Assembly (NCBI RefSeq): GCF_031844685.1
Contig: NZ_CP134605.1
Span: 4,833,001 to 4,897,000, forward strand
Origin: Streptomyces sp. ITFR-21
GTDB lineage: Bacteria > Actinomycetota > Actinomycetes > Streptomycetales > Streptomycetaceae
Direction of reading: 5' to 3'
Length of the DNA stretch: 64,000 bases
A program made the translations under genes and the position numbers. Shown in pieces: positions 23,028-31,440 of the stretch (its first letter is position 1; every line of letters begins with the position of its first letter). The notes beneath the pieces are model-generated. The model was given only the letters and a program-made list of their open reading frames with translations, was not told the DNA's origin and did not search any database.

Positions 23028-23288
23028 ATCCCCCGACGGCGAACGGGACGCCACTCAGCCGATGCTGGTGCTGTCCCGCTGGTGTGAGGTAGGAGATTCG
23101 GGCTCTCAAGGGGGCTTGTATGTCGGCCGTCCCGATCGCCACCTAGAGACTCGCAAACCTCGGCGGGAGATACAACCCCTTCAGGAAAGTTTTTTACGAT
23201 TCCTCGGTGTCGCATCGGTCACAGCCGTACTTCCATGGGGTGCAGGGCAGCCTAAACGTTCGAGTAAAAGGACTTTAGGCTCTTCCGC

Positions 23289-24257
23289 TTACACAATCAC
23301 ACGCAGTGCATGGCGTACACCTGTGAAGGTCGCGCTCGTACGCAGTCCCAGGTGGTCACCGTCCACCTGGAAGGGCAGTGGCGCCTGCGATTGCAAGGTG
23401 AACTCGGTCAGATCGTGCAGTGCGACCGCGTACTTCCCGTGCGGTCCCCGCTCCGGGGTGGAACGGAGCAGCTGCGCGGCGTAACGAGCCCCTGACACCG
23501 TGGACATCCTGGTGATGCCCAGCAGGTCGAGAGCGGTGTCGAACGACGCCTCGGGAGAAGCGTAGACCGCCCGGTTGCCGAGATACGTCCACGGCGAGGT
23601 GTTGCACACTATCGCGGTGGTCAGGTCGGTCACCGGCTCCTCATCCGGGCGCAGTACGGCGATGGTGCCGTGCCGGCGGTGCGGATCGGCGAGGAACTGA
23701 CGGGCCACCTGGCGGAAATAGAGCGCCGGGGTCGAACGTTTGCCCAATTCCCGTTGCTGCTCGACCCGTCCGATGACCCCGGCGTCGAAGCCGAGGCCCG
23801 CGCAGAAGGTGAACCAGCGGGCGGGCACACCCTCGTCCTCGGTCCCCGGGGTGCCGCTGACCAGGCCGAGGCCCACCGTCTTGGAGGAACCCGCCCGCAG
23901 CGCGTCCAGCAGGGCGCCGGTGGCCTCCACGGCGTCGTTGGGCAGTCCGAGGGCGCGGGCGAAGACATTGGTGGAGCCGCCGGGCACCACGGCGAGGCTG
24001 GGCAGCGCGGCGGGGGCCGGGCCGTGGTGCAGCAGGCCGTTGACGATCTCGTTGACGGTGCCGTCGCCGCCGAGCGACACCACCAGCTCGATCTCGCCGC
24101 CCTCGGCGGCCCGCCGGGCCAGGTCCCGGGCGTGGCCGCGGTACCCGGTGGTGGCCACCTCCAGCTTGAGGTCGCTGGCCAGCGCGGTAGCGATCACATC
24201 GCGGACCCGCGCGCTGGTGGTGGTGGCGGCGGGGTTGACCACGAGGAGAGCGCGCAT
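23289..24257 (-). CDS. Diacylglycerol kinase-like lipid kinase
   Basis: A 322-residue member of the DAGK catalytic family. The nucleotide-binding signature SLGGDGTVNEIVNGLL is at about residues 62-77, followed by VVPGGSTNVFARALGLP. The C-terminal half is the beta-sandwich substrate domain. It probably phosphorylates diacylglycerol or a related lipid at the inner membrane face; exact substrate is not readable. No transmembrane helix is present, as is usual in this soluble type. The gene is divergent from the following membrane-protein gene (48 bp gap). Confidence 0.9.
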   Translation of the reverse strand: MRALLVVNPAATTTSARVRDVIATALASDLKLEVATTGYRGHARDLARRAAEGGEIELVVSLGGDGTVNEIVNGLLHHGPAPAALPSLAVVPGGSTNVFARALGLPNDAVEATGALLDALRAGSSKTVGLGLVSGTPGTEDEGVPARWFTFCAGLGFDAGVIGRVEQQRELGKRSTPALYFRQVARQFLADPHRRHGTIAVLRPDEEPVTDLTTAIVCNTSPWTYLGNRAVYASPEASFDTALDLLGITRMSTVSGARYAAQLLRSTPERGPHGKYAVALHDLTEFTLQSQAPLPFQVDGDHLGLRTSATFTGVRHALRVIV

Positions 24258-24305
24258 GGTCGACAGCGTACCCAGCCTTTTTCACGCCGGGCTACGCTGA
24301 GCGGT

Positions 24306-24932
24306 GTGAGCCAGACCCCCGAGCCCCGCCGCTCAGCCACCCCGCGCAGGGCCGCCCGGCCCGCGGCCCCCGAGGACCGCAGCGCACCGCCCCGCCCCGG
24401 GACCTCCGGCGGGGCCGCCGCCGCGCGCGAGGGGGGGCCGGACGGCGCGGACACCCCGGACGGCGCCGCGATCCCGGCCGGGCGTGCGGCCCGGGGCGGG
24501 GCGGGTGACGGCCGTGTCCGCGCGGCGGGTGACATCCCGGCCGCACGCCCGGCCGCGGGGCCGCCGCCGCTGCGGCTGACCCTGGTCGCGGGGGTGGCCG
24601 CGCTGGAAGGGATCGCCGTGGCCGTCTGGGGGATCACCATGTTCTTCACCGGCGGCGGCAACGCGGTGCCGGCCGGGCTGCTGCTCCTGGTGCTGGCCGC
24701 GCTGCCGCTCCTGGCCGCGTACGGCCTGCGCCGGGCGCGCCGCTGGAGCCGCGGGCCCGCGCTCATCATGCAGCTGCTCTCGCTGCCGATCGCCTGGACC
24801 ATGCTGCACAGCGACGGCCCGGTGATCGCCGGCGGCGCCGTCCTCGGCGCCCTGGCGCTCACCGGCCTGGTCCTGCTGGTCCACCCCGCCACCACCGACG
24901 CCCTCGGCATCAGCCGGACGGCGTCCTCCTGA
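24306..24932 (+). CDS. Four-helix integral membrane protein, function unknown
   Basis: A 208-residue protein from a GTG start (MSQTPEPRRS). Residues 1-90 are disordered and rich in Pro, Ala, Arg and Gly. Then come four hydrophobic segments (LTLVAGVAALEGIAVAVWGITMF, AGLLLLVLAALPLLAAYGL, ALIMQLLSLPIAWTML, AGGAVLGALALTGLVLLVH). The family occurs beside the sigma-H locus in streptomycetes, but I cannot assign a role. Confidence 0.75.
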   Translation: MSQTPEPRRSATPRRAARPAAPEDRSAPPRPGTSGGAAAAREGGPDGADTPDGAAIPAGRAARGGAGDGRVRAAGDIPAARPAAGPPPLRLTLVAGVAALEGIAVAVWGITMFFTGGGNAVPAGLLLLVLAALPLLAAYGLRRARRWSRGPALIMQLLSLPIAWTMLHSDGPVIAGGAVLGALALTGLVLLVHPATTDALGISRTASS

Positions 24933-24989
24933 CCGCCCGGGGTCCGCGGACCCCGGGCGGTCAGCAAGGTGAGCAGGGGCGGGGCCGGA

Positions 24990-26105
24990 CTACTCCTCGA
25001 TCAGGAGCTTGTCGCGCAGCTGGGCGAGGGTGCGGGCGAGCAGCCGGGAGACGTGCATCTGCGAGATGCCGACCTCCTGGGCGATCTGCGACTGGGTCAT
25101 GTTGCCGAAGAAGCGCAGCAGCAGGATCGTCTTCTCCCGCGGCGGGAGCTGCTCCAGCAGCGGCTTGAGCGACTCCCGGTACTCGACCCCCTCCAGCGCC
25201 TCGTCCTCGGAGCCGAGGGTGTCGGCGACCGCCGGGGACTCGTCGTCGGTGTCGGGGACGTCCAGCGAGAGGGTGCTGTAGGCGTTGGCGGACTCCAGCC
25301 CCTCCAGGACCTCCTCCTCGGAGATCTTCAGGTGCTCGGCCAGCTCGTGGACCGTGGGCGCCCGCCCGTGCCGCTGGGACAGCTCCCCGGTGGCCGTGGT
25401 GAGGGCCAGACGCAGCTCCTGGAGCCGGCGCGGCACCCGTACCGCCCAGCCCTTGTCCCTGAAGTGACGTTTGATCTCACCGACCACCGTCGGCGTCGCG
25501 TACGTGGAGAACTCCACCCCGCGGTCGACGTCGAACCGGTCGACGGACTTGATCAGGCCGATCGTGGCGACCTGGGTGAGGTCGTCCAGCGGCTCGCCGC
25601 GGTTGCGGAACCGCCGGGCCAGGTGCTCCACCAGCGGCAGGTGCATCCGGACCAGCTGGTTGCGCAGCTCCGCCCGCTCCGGTGAGCCGTCCGGCAGCTC
25701 CCGCAGCCGGACGAAGAGCGCACGGGCGCCCGAGCGGTCGTGCGGGTCGTGGCGCTCGGCGGCGTCCGCGGGCTCCGGGGTGTGCTCCGGGTCCTCGGCC
25801 GCCGGCTCCCGCGCCGTCGCGCGGGTGGCCGCCCGCGGGTCCTGCGGCGGTACCGGGTGCTCGTGCTCGTCCATCGGGTCCGCCTGCTCCGCCGCGTCCA
25901 TCGCTTCCATCCGGGCCCCTTCGCGGGCCTGTGCGCCGGGCCGGGCCGCGCCGCCGGGCTCTCCGGGATGCGGCCGGGCCGCGTTCCGCCGTCCGGCGGG
26001 TCCTGGGCGGGTCGGATCCGGCTGCTGGGCCGGTACGCCGACACGTGCGCGTGCCGCGGGCACGTCCTGCTCCGCGGGTGGGCCGGGGGTCTCTGCTGGC
26101 GTCAC
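24990..26105 (-). CDS. sigH: Stress-response sigma factor SigH (SigB/SigF family)
   Basis: A 371-residue sigma-70 group-3 factor. Residues 1-125 are an acidic, Pro/Ala-rich extension with internal methionines at 66, 69 and 78. The conserved core follows: region 2 (HLPLVEHLARRFRNRGEPLDDLTQVATIGLIKSVDRF motif family), region 3, and region 4 (MTQSQIAQEVGISQMHVSRLL). S. coelicolor SigH exists in several sizes from alternative starts and proteolysis; the internal starts here allow the same. It serves osmotic stress and septation in that species. It follows its anti-sigma gene by about 10 bp. Confidence 0.93.
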   Translation of the reverse strand: MTPAETPGPPAEQDVPAARARVGVPAQQPDPTRPGPAGRRNAARPHPGEPGGAARPGAQAREGARMEAMDAAEQADPMDEHEHPVPPQDPRAATRATAREPAAEDPEHTPEPADAAERHDPHDRSGARALFVRLRELPDGSPERAELRNQLVRMHLPLVEHLARRFRNRGEPLDDLTQVATIGLIKSVDRFDVDRGVEFSTYATPTVVGEIKRHFRDKGWAVRVPRRLQELRLALTTATGELSQRHGRAPTVHELAEHLKISEEEVLEGLESANAYSTLSLDVPDTDDESPAVADTLGSEDEALEGVEYRESLKPLLEQLPPREKTILLLRFFGNMTQSQIAQEVGISQMHVSRLLARTLAQLRDKLLIEE

Positions 26106-26115
26106 GACGGCGGCC

Positions 26116-26529
26116 TCACGACAGTCCGGGCACGGCGCCGCGCTTCTTGTGCAGGCTGATGCTGACCGTCCGGTCCTCGGCGACGGTCGAGTCCACCTCG
26201 CCGGCCAGCGCGGACAGCACCGTCCAGGCGAAGGTGTCCCGCTCCGGCGCGCGGCCGTCGGTGGTGGGCGCCGAGACGGTCACCCACAGCGAGTCCCCGA
26301 CCAGCCGGAACACACAGCTCAGCACGGAACCGGGAACGGCCTGCTGCAACAGGATCGCGCATGCCTCGTCCACGGCGATCCGCAGATCCTCGATCTCGTC
26401 GAGGGTGAAGTCCAGCCGGGCCGCGAGTCCGGCCGTGGCCGTCCGCAGTACCGACAGATACGCCCCCGCAGCGGGCAGCCGGACCTCGACGAAGTCCTTC
26501 GACCCGGGCTCGCCTGCGATCTGGGACAC
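26116..26529 (-). CDS. ushX: HATPase-type anti-sigma factor of SigH
   Basis: A 137-residue serine-kinase-like anti-sigma factor (known as PrsH, RshA or UshX). The HATPase fold shows VDEACAILLQQA as the N-box and a degenerate G-region (STVAEDRTVSISLHK). It binds SigH and keeps it inactive; anti-anti-sigma partners are encoded elsewhere. The GTG at 26529 follows a GGAGGTGAGG ribosome-binding site and gives MSQIAGEPG; a TTG at 26541 would add four residues. Confidence 0.9.
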   Translation of the reverse strand: MSQIAGEPGSKDFVEVRLPAAGAYLSVLRTATAGLAARLDFTLDEIEDLRIAVDEACAILLQQAVPGSVLSCVFRLVGDSLWVTVSAPTTDGRAPERDTFAWTVLSALAGEVDSTVAEDRTVSISLHKKRGAVPGLS

Positions 26530-26658
26530 CCTCACCTCCAAGGTGGCACACGGTGAATGCTCTGGTTCGCAGTGACGCTACCGCGATCCGTCGCACGATG
26601 TCGCCCGGACGGAGCACGGGCACCGCCGGGCATGTCACCCATGGTAACTGCACGAGTG

Positions 26659-26679
26659 CGGACCGTGTGTCACGGTCCG
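26659..26679. promoter_or_regulatory. Palindrome in the ushX-sigH upstream region
   Basis: CGGACCGTG (26659-26667) and CACGGTCCG (26671-26679) are perfect arms with a 3-bp spacer, 130 bp upstream of ushX. On the minus strand CCGTAACC occurs twice (26735-26710 region), a possible promoter element repeat. The remainder of the 330-bp gap to 26862 is GC-rich with no ORF that I can support. Confidence 0.55.
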
Positions 26680-26862
26680 GTGGCTCAATTCGCATGCGAA
26701 ATCGTCCGGTTACGGATCACGCCACCAGGTTACGGGTGATTGCCGCGCCCCGGGGCAGGGACCGTCCCGTCCGTTGCCCGCGCCGGGCCGCGCCGGGCCG
26801 CCGCCCCGGCCCGTCCGGCCGTCCGGCCGCCCGGCTCAGCCGCCCGGCCGCGCGGGAGCCGC

Positions 26863-27747
26863 TCAGCCGGTCACGACCGCCGTCACCCGGGTGCCCGGCG
26901 GGAAGGCGCCGTCCGCCGCGAGCGTGAAGACGCCGTGCAGCGCCTTGGCCACGTAGACCGGGTCGGGGGCCAGGCCGTGCCGGTCGGCGAAGTCGGCGGC
27001 GAAGGCGTCCAGCGCCGGGGTGGTCCGGGCGAAGCCGCCGTGGTGGAAGCCGTCCGCCACCTGCCACCGGCCCCGCCGCCCGCCGAAGGCGGCCCGCTGG
27101 AGCCGGTCCACCTCGCCGCCGAGGAAGCCGCCGCGCAGTACCGCGAAGCCGATCGCCCGGACGCCGGGCGGCAGGCCCGCGGCGAGCCCGGCGAGGGTGC
27201 CGCCGGTCCCGCAGGCCACCGCCACCACGTCGGCTTCGCCGCCGATCTCCCGGCCCAGGTCCGTACAGCCGTGCACCGCGAGGGCGTTGGAGCCGCCCTC
27301 GGGCAGCACGTAGGCGGGCCCGTGCCGGGCCAGCAGCGCCGCCACCACCTCCGGCTCGGCCTTGCGCCGGTACGTCGCCCGGTCCACGAAGTCCAGCCGC
27401 ATGCCGTCGGCGGCGGCGCGGGCGAGTGAGGGGTTGAGCGGCCGCGCGGCCAGCTCCTCGCCGCGCACCACGCCGACGGTACGGAACCCGAACAGCCGGC
27501 CGGCGGCGGCCGTCGCCCGCAGATGGTTCGACCAGGCGCCGCCGAAGGTCAGCAGCGTGCCGTGGCCGCCGTCCCGCGCCGCCGCCAGGTTCAGCCGCAG
27601 CTTGCGGTACTTGTTCCCGGTCAGCTCCGGGTGGATCAGGTCGTCGCGCTTGAGCGACAGCCGCACCCCCTGCCGCGCCAGCCGCTCGTCCACCAGTTCG
27701 ACCAGCGGCGACGGCAGGCGCACGGCCGGGGCGGGGTGTTCGGTCAC
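26863..27747 (-). CDS. PLP-dependent ACC deaminase / D-cysteine desulfhydrase family enzyme
   Basis: A 294-residue fold-type II PLP enzyme. LTGNKYRKL carries the Schiff-base lysine, GGAWSNHLRATAAAG the substrate-carboxylate loop, and GTGGTLAGLAAG the phosphate-binding loop. Members either open 1-aminocyclopropane-1-carboxylate or release H2S from D-cysteine; the sequence alone does not decide, and D-cysteine desulfhydrase is the commoner activity. The GTG at 27747 (MTEHPAPAV) is preferred over an upstream GTG at 27804. Confidence 0.85.
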   Translation of the reverse strand: MTEHPAPAVRLPSPLVELVDERLARQGVRLSLKRDDLIHPELTGNKYRKLRLNLAAARDGGHGTLLTFGGAWSNHLRATAAAGRLFGFRTVGVVRGEELAARPLNPSLARAAADGMRLDFVDRATYRRKAEPEVVAALLARHGPAYVLPEGGSNALAVHGCTDLGREIGGEADVVAVACGTGGTLAGLAAGLPPGVRAIGFAVLRGGFLGGEVDRLQRAAFGGRRGRWQVADGFHHGGFARTTPALDAFAADFADRHGLAPDPVYVAKALHGVFTLAADGAFPPGTRVTAVVTG

Positions 27748-27870
27748 CCGGCCATTCTCGCCCGCGGCCCGGGGCCAGGCGTCATCCGGACGTGTGACGG
27801 TCACCCGTTCGGGGGCGGGCCGGACGGTGCGGCGGATCCCGCGGCTCCGGGCCCGAGCCCGGACGCGCGG

Positions 27871-27910
27871 CGCGTCCTTCTCCCGGGTACGAACGCGTCC
27901 TTCTCCCGGG
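27871..27910. repeat. 23-bp tandem duplication
   Basis: CGCGTCCTTCTCCCGGG occurs at 27871-27887 and again at 27894-27910, exactly 23 bp apart, upstream of the PLP-enzyme gene and downstream of sodN. Confidence 0.8.
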
Positions 27911-27951
27911 CACCAGGACGTCCCGGGGACCCGCCCGGGGGGCGGGCGAAA

Positions 27952-27997
27952 ACACGTCCGCCCGGCGCGTCGCGGAGGACGGGCCGGGCGGACGTGT
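27952..27997 (-). terminator. Terminator of sodN
   Basis: Perfect 15-bp stem: ACACGTCCGCCCGGC (27952-27966) with GCCGGGCGGACGTGT (27983-27997), 16-nt loop, starting 15 bp after the sodN stop. Confidence 0.8.
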
Positions 27998-28012
27998 GCC
28001 GGAAGAAGGCGG

Positions 28013-28408
28013 TCAGGCCTGCTTGGTCTCCCAGAAGATCTTGTCGATCTGGGCGATGAGGTCCAGCGCCTTCTGGCCGGTCGCCGGGTCGTTGGAGGCC
28101 TTGGCCGCGCTCAGGGCCTTCAGCGTGTCGTTGACCAGCTGGTGGAGCTGCGGGTACTTCTCGAAGTGCGGGGGCTTGAAGTAGTCGCTCCACAGCACCG
28201 AGACATGGTGCTTGGCCAGTTCCGCGCGCTGTTCCTTGATCAGAACGGCGCGGGTCCGGAAGTCCGCGTCCTCGTTGCCCTGGTACTTCTCCTGAACCGC
28301 CTTGACCGACTCGGCCTCGATACGGGCCTGGGCCGGGTCATAGACGCCGCAGGGCAGGTCGCAGTGGGCGCTGACCTTGACCTTGGGCGCGAACAGGCGA
28401 GTGAACAT
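28013..28408 (-). CDS. sodN: Nickel-containing superoxide dismutase, precursor
   Basis: A 131-residue proenzyme. The first 14 residues (MFTRLFAPKVKVSA) are a leader. Cleavage exposes HCDLPCGVY, the nickel hook in which His1, Cys2 and Cys6 (precursor 15, 16, 20) bind nickel. The mature protein is a four-helix bundle that forms a hexamer and dismutates superoxide. Cleavage requires the protease encoded divergently at 28548. In S. coelicolor, nickel and the Nur regulator tune superoxide dismutase choice; I did not identify a Nur box here. Confidence 0.97.
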   Translation of the reverse strand: MFTRLFAPKVKVSAHCDLPCGVYDPAQARIEAESVKAVQEKYQGNEDADFRTRAVLIKEQRAELAKHHVSVLWSDYFKPPHFEKYPQLHQLVNDTLKALSAAKASNDPATGQKALDLIAQIDKIFWETKQA

Positions 28409-28547
28409 GGCTGTCCTTCCTCGTGATCGTCTTTCAGGTGGGACATTACTCCCTGGGGGACTCGTTTTCTCGGGTGCCCCAGGTGGCTTAGGACAAAAGT
28501 CCGGTGTCACTCTTGGGGCGGTGGAGAAACGAACCAGGAGGCGGAGG

Positions 28548-28982
28548 ATGCGGGAGCAGAAGGCCAGGCTGTCGTGGCAGCTGGTCGAGGTCACTGGTCC
28601 GTCGATGGCGCCCACGCTGTTGAACGGGGACTGGCTGCTGATCCAGAAGGTCAGCAGCGGTGCCGATCAGGTGCGCGAGGGGGACGTGGTGGTGCTGCGG
28701 CATCCACTGCAACAGGATCTGCTGATCGTCAAGCGGGCAGTGGAGCGCCGCGAGGGCGGCTGGTGGGTGATGGGGGACAACGCGTTCGTGGAGAACGACA
28801 GCCGGGAGTTCGGCACGGTGCCGGACGAGCTGGTGCTGGCCCGGGCCAGGGCCCGGTTCCGGCCACCCCGGGAGGTTCAGCGCTCGGTGGCCGGGGCCGC
28901 TTCCTGGGCCGGCTGGGCGGCGTCCTGTGTCAGGCCGCTGCGGGCCGACCGCTCGTTCTCCAGGCGCTTGCGGGCCCGGTAG
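28548..28982 (+). CDS. sodX: Nickel superoxide dismutase maturation protease (S26-like)
   Basis: A 144-residue signal-peptidase-like protein without a membrane anchor. GPSMAPTL carries nucleophile Ser19, and LLIVKRAVERR carries the general base Lys62; VMGDNAFVENDSREFGTV is the conserved S26 box. It removes the SodN leader after or during nickel loading. The ATG at 28548 follows GGAGG. About 35 extra C-terminal residues beyond the peptidase core (AGAASWAGWAAS...) overlap the convergent CGNR gene by 106 bp. Confidence 0.93.
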   Translation: MREQKARLSWQLVEVTGPSMAPTLLNGDWLLIQKVSSGADQVREGDVVVLRHPLQQDLLIVKRAVERREGGWWVMGDNAFVENDSREFGTVPDELVLARARARFRPPREVQRSVAGAASWAGWAASCVRPLRADRSFSRRLRAR

Positions 28983-29515
28983 GCGGCCACGTTGGCGCGG
29001 GTCGCGCAGCGGTCGGAACAGTACCGGCGGGAACGGTTCGTCGATGTGTCGACGTACGCGTTGCGGCAGGGCAGCGCCTCGCAGATGCCGAGCCGGTCCA
29101 CCCCCAGCGAGGTGAGCTGCACCGCCAGTCCCATGCACGCGCTCGCCGAGTAGCCGGCGCCGGCCGTCGTCGCCTGCTCGGCGAGGTGCAGATGCCAGTC
29201 GGGGCGGCCGGTGTCCTCGTTCAGATGGTCGTGCCCCGAGATCCGCGGGCTGACCGGGAACTCCAGCATCAGCTGGTTCAGCAAGTCGACCGCCCGGACC
29301 TCGTCGCCCTCGTCGGCCGCCTCGAAGACGCCGCGCAGCCGGGTCCGCACCCCGCGCAGCCGCGGCACGTCCGCGTCCGCCGCCCTGGCGGCCTGCCCGC
29401 CGGCGCCGAACAGCTCCCGCACCGCGTCCACCGAGGTCAGCGTGTCGGTGCCGCGCAGCGGCTGCTCGGAGTTGACCAGGCGCACGGCGTAGTCCGCGTA
29501 TCGAGCCAGTTCCAC
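28877..29515 (-). CDS. CGNR zinc-finger (ABATE-domain) regulator
   Basis: A 212-residue protein. The N-terminal ABATE-type domain runs to about residue 140. The C-terminal CGNR zinc finger reads CEALPCRNAYVDTSTNRSRRYCSDRC, with four cysteines, followed by a basic helix ANVAAYRARKR. These proteins are putative stress-linked transcription factors. The 3' end overlaps sodX by 106 bp on the opposite strand. The gene is not obviously part of the transporter operon upstream of it. Confidence 0.88.
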   Translation of the reverse strand: MELARYADYAVRLVNSEQPLRGTDTLTSVDAVRELFGAGGQAARAADADVPRLRGVRTRLRGVFEAADEGDEVRAVDLLNQLMLEFPVSPRISGHDHLNEDTGRPDWHLHLAEQATTAGAGYSASACMGLAVQLTSLGVDRLGICEALPCRNAYVDTSTNRSRRYCSDRCATRANVAAYRARKRLENERSARSGLTQDAAQPAQEAAPATER

Positions 29516-29604
29516 GTGTGGTCCTTACGGGGTACGGTCCGGACTCGGTAACCAGGCGGTAATAGCCGAACGTCCGGCCAGGGTATTACGGGGCGGGCGG
29601 GTGC

Positions 29605-29637
29605 GAGGGGTACGGGCGGCGGGCCCGTACCCCTCGG
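29605..29637 (-). terminator. Terminator of the amino-acid ABC transporter operon
   Basis: Perfect 14-bp stem CGAGGGGTACGGGC (29605-29618) with GCCCGTACCCCTCG (29624-29637) and a 5-nt loop, 34 bp after the ATPase gene stop. Confidence 0.85.
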
Positions 29638-29670
29638 CGGCCGGTCGGCGGGCCACCGTGCCGACGGCGG

Positions 29671-30441
29671 TCACAGCACCTTCGACAGGAACGACTTCGT
29701 CCGCTCGTGCCGCGGGCTGGTCAGCACGTCGCGCGGGTGGCCGGTCTCCACCACCACGCCGTCGTCCATGAAGACCAGCGCGTCGCCCACCTCGCGGGCG
29801 AAGCCCATCTCGTGCGTCACCACGATCATGGTCATGCCGTCCTCGGCGAGCCCGCGCATCACGTCCAGCACGTCGCCGACCAACTCCGGGTCGAGCGCCG
29901 AGGTCGGCTCGTCGAAGAGCATCAGCTTGGGCTCCATCGCCAGCGCGCGGGCGATCGCCACCCGCTGCTGCTGGCCGCCGGAGAGCTGGGAGGGGTAGCT
30001 GGCGGCCTTGTCGCCCAGGCCCACCCGGTCCAGCAGCCGTACCGCCCGCTCCCGCGCCACCGCCTTGCTCTCCCGCTTGACCTGGACCGGGGCCTCCATC
30101 ACGTTCTCGATCGCGGTCATGTGCGGGAAGAGGTTGAAGCGCTGGAAGACCATGCCGATGTCGCGCCGCTTGGCGGCCACCTCACGGTCCTTCAGCTCGA
30201 ACAGCCTGTCGCCCTGCTGCCGGTAGCCGACCAGCTCGCCGTCGACCCACAGCCGGCCGGCGTTGATCTGCTCCAGGTGGTTCACGCAGCGCAGGAACGT
30301 CGACTTGCCCGAGCCGGACGGGCCGATCAGGCAGAACACCTCCCGCGGCGCCACCTCCAGGTCGATGCCCTTGAGGATGTGCGCGGACCCGAAGGACTTG
30401 TGGATGCCCTCCGCCTTCACCATCGGTTGGAGGTTGCTCAT
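29671..30441 (-). CDS. Polar amino-acid ABC transporter, ATP-binding protein
   Basis: A 256-residue ATPase. Walker A is GPSGSGKST, the signature is LSGGQQQRVAIARAL, Walker B is LMLFDEPTSALDP, and the switch His is in VVTHEMGFAREV. It energises uptake of polar amino acids (GlnQ/HisP family). It is the last gene of a three-gene operon in the order binding protein, permease, ATPase. Its ATG overlaps the permease stop (ATGA). Confidence 0.93.
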   Translation of the reverse strand: MSNLQPMVKAEGIHKSFGSAHILKGIDLEVAPREVFCLIGPSGSGKSTFLRCVNHLEQINAGRLWVDGELVGYRQQGDRLFELKDREVAAKRRDIGMVFQRFNLFPHMTAIENVMEAPVQVKRESKAVARERAVRLLDRVGLGDKAASYPSQLSGGQQQRVAIARALAMEPKLMLFDEPTSALDPELVGDVLDVMRGLAEDGMTMIVVTHEMGFAREVGDALVFMDDGVVVETGHPRDVLTSPRHERTKSFLSKVL

Positions 30442-31439
30442 CACACGGCCGCCTTCGGTCGGCGCAGGGTGGACAGGTTCGCCCGGACCTTCTGCCACGG
30501 GGTCAGCGGCAGCGAACGCAGCGTCCCGCGGGCGTAGCGCCGCTCCAGGTAGAACTGGCCGACGCTGAACACGCTGGTCAGTACGACGTACCAGACGGAC
30601 GCGACGAAGTACATCTCCATGATCGCGGTGGTGTCGTTGCCGATGTCGGACGCGGCCCGCAGCAGCTCGGTGTACTGCACCACCGAGACCAGCGACGAGG
30701 TCTTGAGCATGTTGATGAACTCGTTGCCGGTCGGCGGGATGATCACCCGCATCGCCTGCGGCAGCACGATCCGCCGCATGGTCTTCGCACCGGTCATGCC
30801 CAGCGCGTGCGACGCCTCGGTCTGGCCCTCGTCCACCGACTGGATGCCGGCCCGGACGATCTCCGCCATGTACGCGCCCTCGTTGAGGCCCAGCCCCAGC
30901 AGGGCGACCACGAACGGGGTCATCACCGCGACGGTGTCGTTCTTGTAGATCGGCCCGAGGTTGATCACGGGGAAGATCAGCGAGAGGTTGAACCACATCA
31001 GCAGCTGGACGTACACCGGGGTGCCGCGGAAGAACCAGATGTACAGCCACGCCACCCCGCCGGTGACCGGGTTCTTCGACAGCCGCATCACCGCGAAGAG
31101 CACCCCGAGCACCAGGCCGAGCGCCATCGCGCAGACCGAGATGACGATGGTGTGCCCGGCGCCCTTGACGATGGTCGGGTCGAACAGCTTGTCGCCGACC
31201 GTCGCCCAGATGATGTCGCCCTGCGAGAAGGCGTACCCCAGCCAGGCCAGCAGGGCGACGATGACCACGGCCGCCACCCAGCGGCCGTAGTGGCGGACCG
31301 GGACGGCCAGGATCGCCTCGTACGGGACCGCGCCGGCCAAAGGCCCCCCGGTCGGCGGCCGGGCGTCGGCCGGGGGCCCGGCGGCCGGCGCGTCCGCCGG
31401 TGTGCCGTCGGGCCCCTTCCCGAAGTTGACGTCGGTCAC
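30441..31439 (-). CDS. Polar amino-acid ABC transporter, permease
   Basis: A 332-residue HisM/GlnP-type permease. About 60 cytosolic Pro/Gly/Ala-rich residues precede the membrane part. The ATPase-contact loop reads EASHALGMTGAKTMRRIVLPQAMRVI. Only one permease gene is present, so it probably works as a homodimer. The GTG at 31439 directly follows the binding-protein stop (1-bp gap). Confidence 0.92.
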   Translation of the reverse strand: MTDVNFGKGPDGTPADAPAAGPPADARPPTGGPLAGAVPYEAILAVPVRHYGRWVAAVVIVALLAWLGYAFSQGDIIWATVGDKLFDPTIVKGAGHTIVISVCAMALGLVLGVLFAVMRLSKNPVTGGVAWLYIWFFRGTPVYVQLLMWFNLSLIFPVINLGPIYKNDTVAVMTPFVVALLGLGLNEGAYMAEIVRAGIQSVDEGQTEASHALGMTGAKTMRRIVLPQAMRVIIPPTGNEFINMLKTSSLVSVVQYTELLRAASDIGNDTTAIMEMYFVASVWYVVLTSVFSVGQFYLERRYARGTLRSLPLTPWQKVRANLSTLRRPKAAV

Positions 31440-31440
31440 G

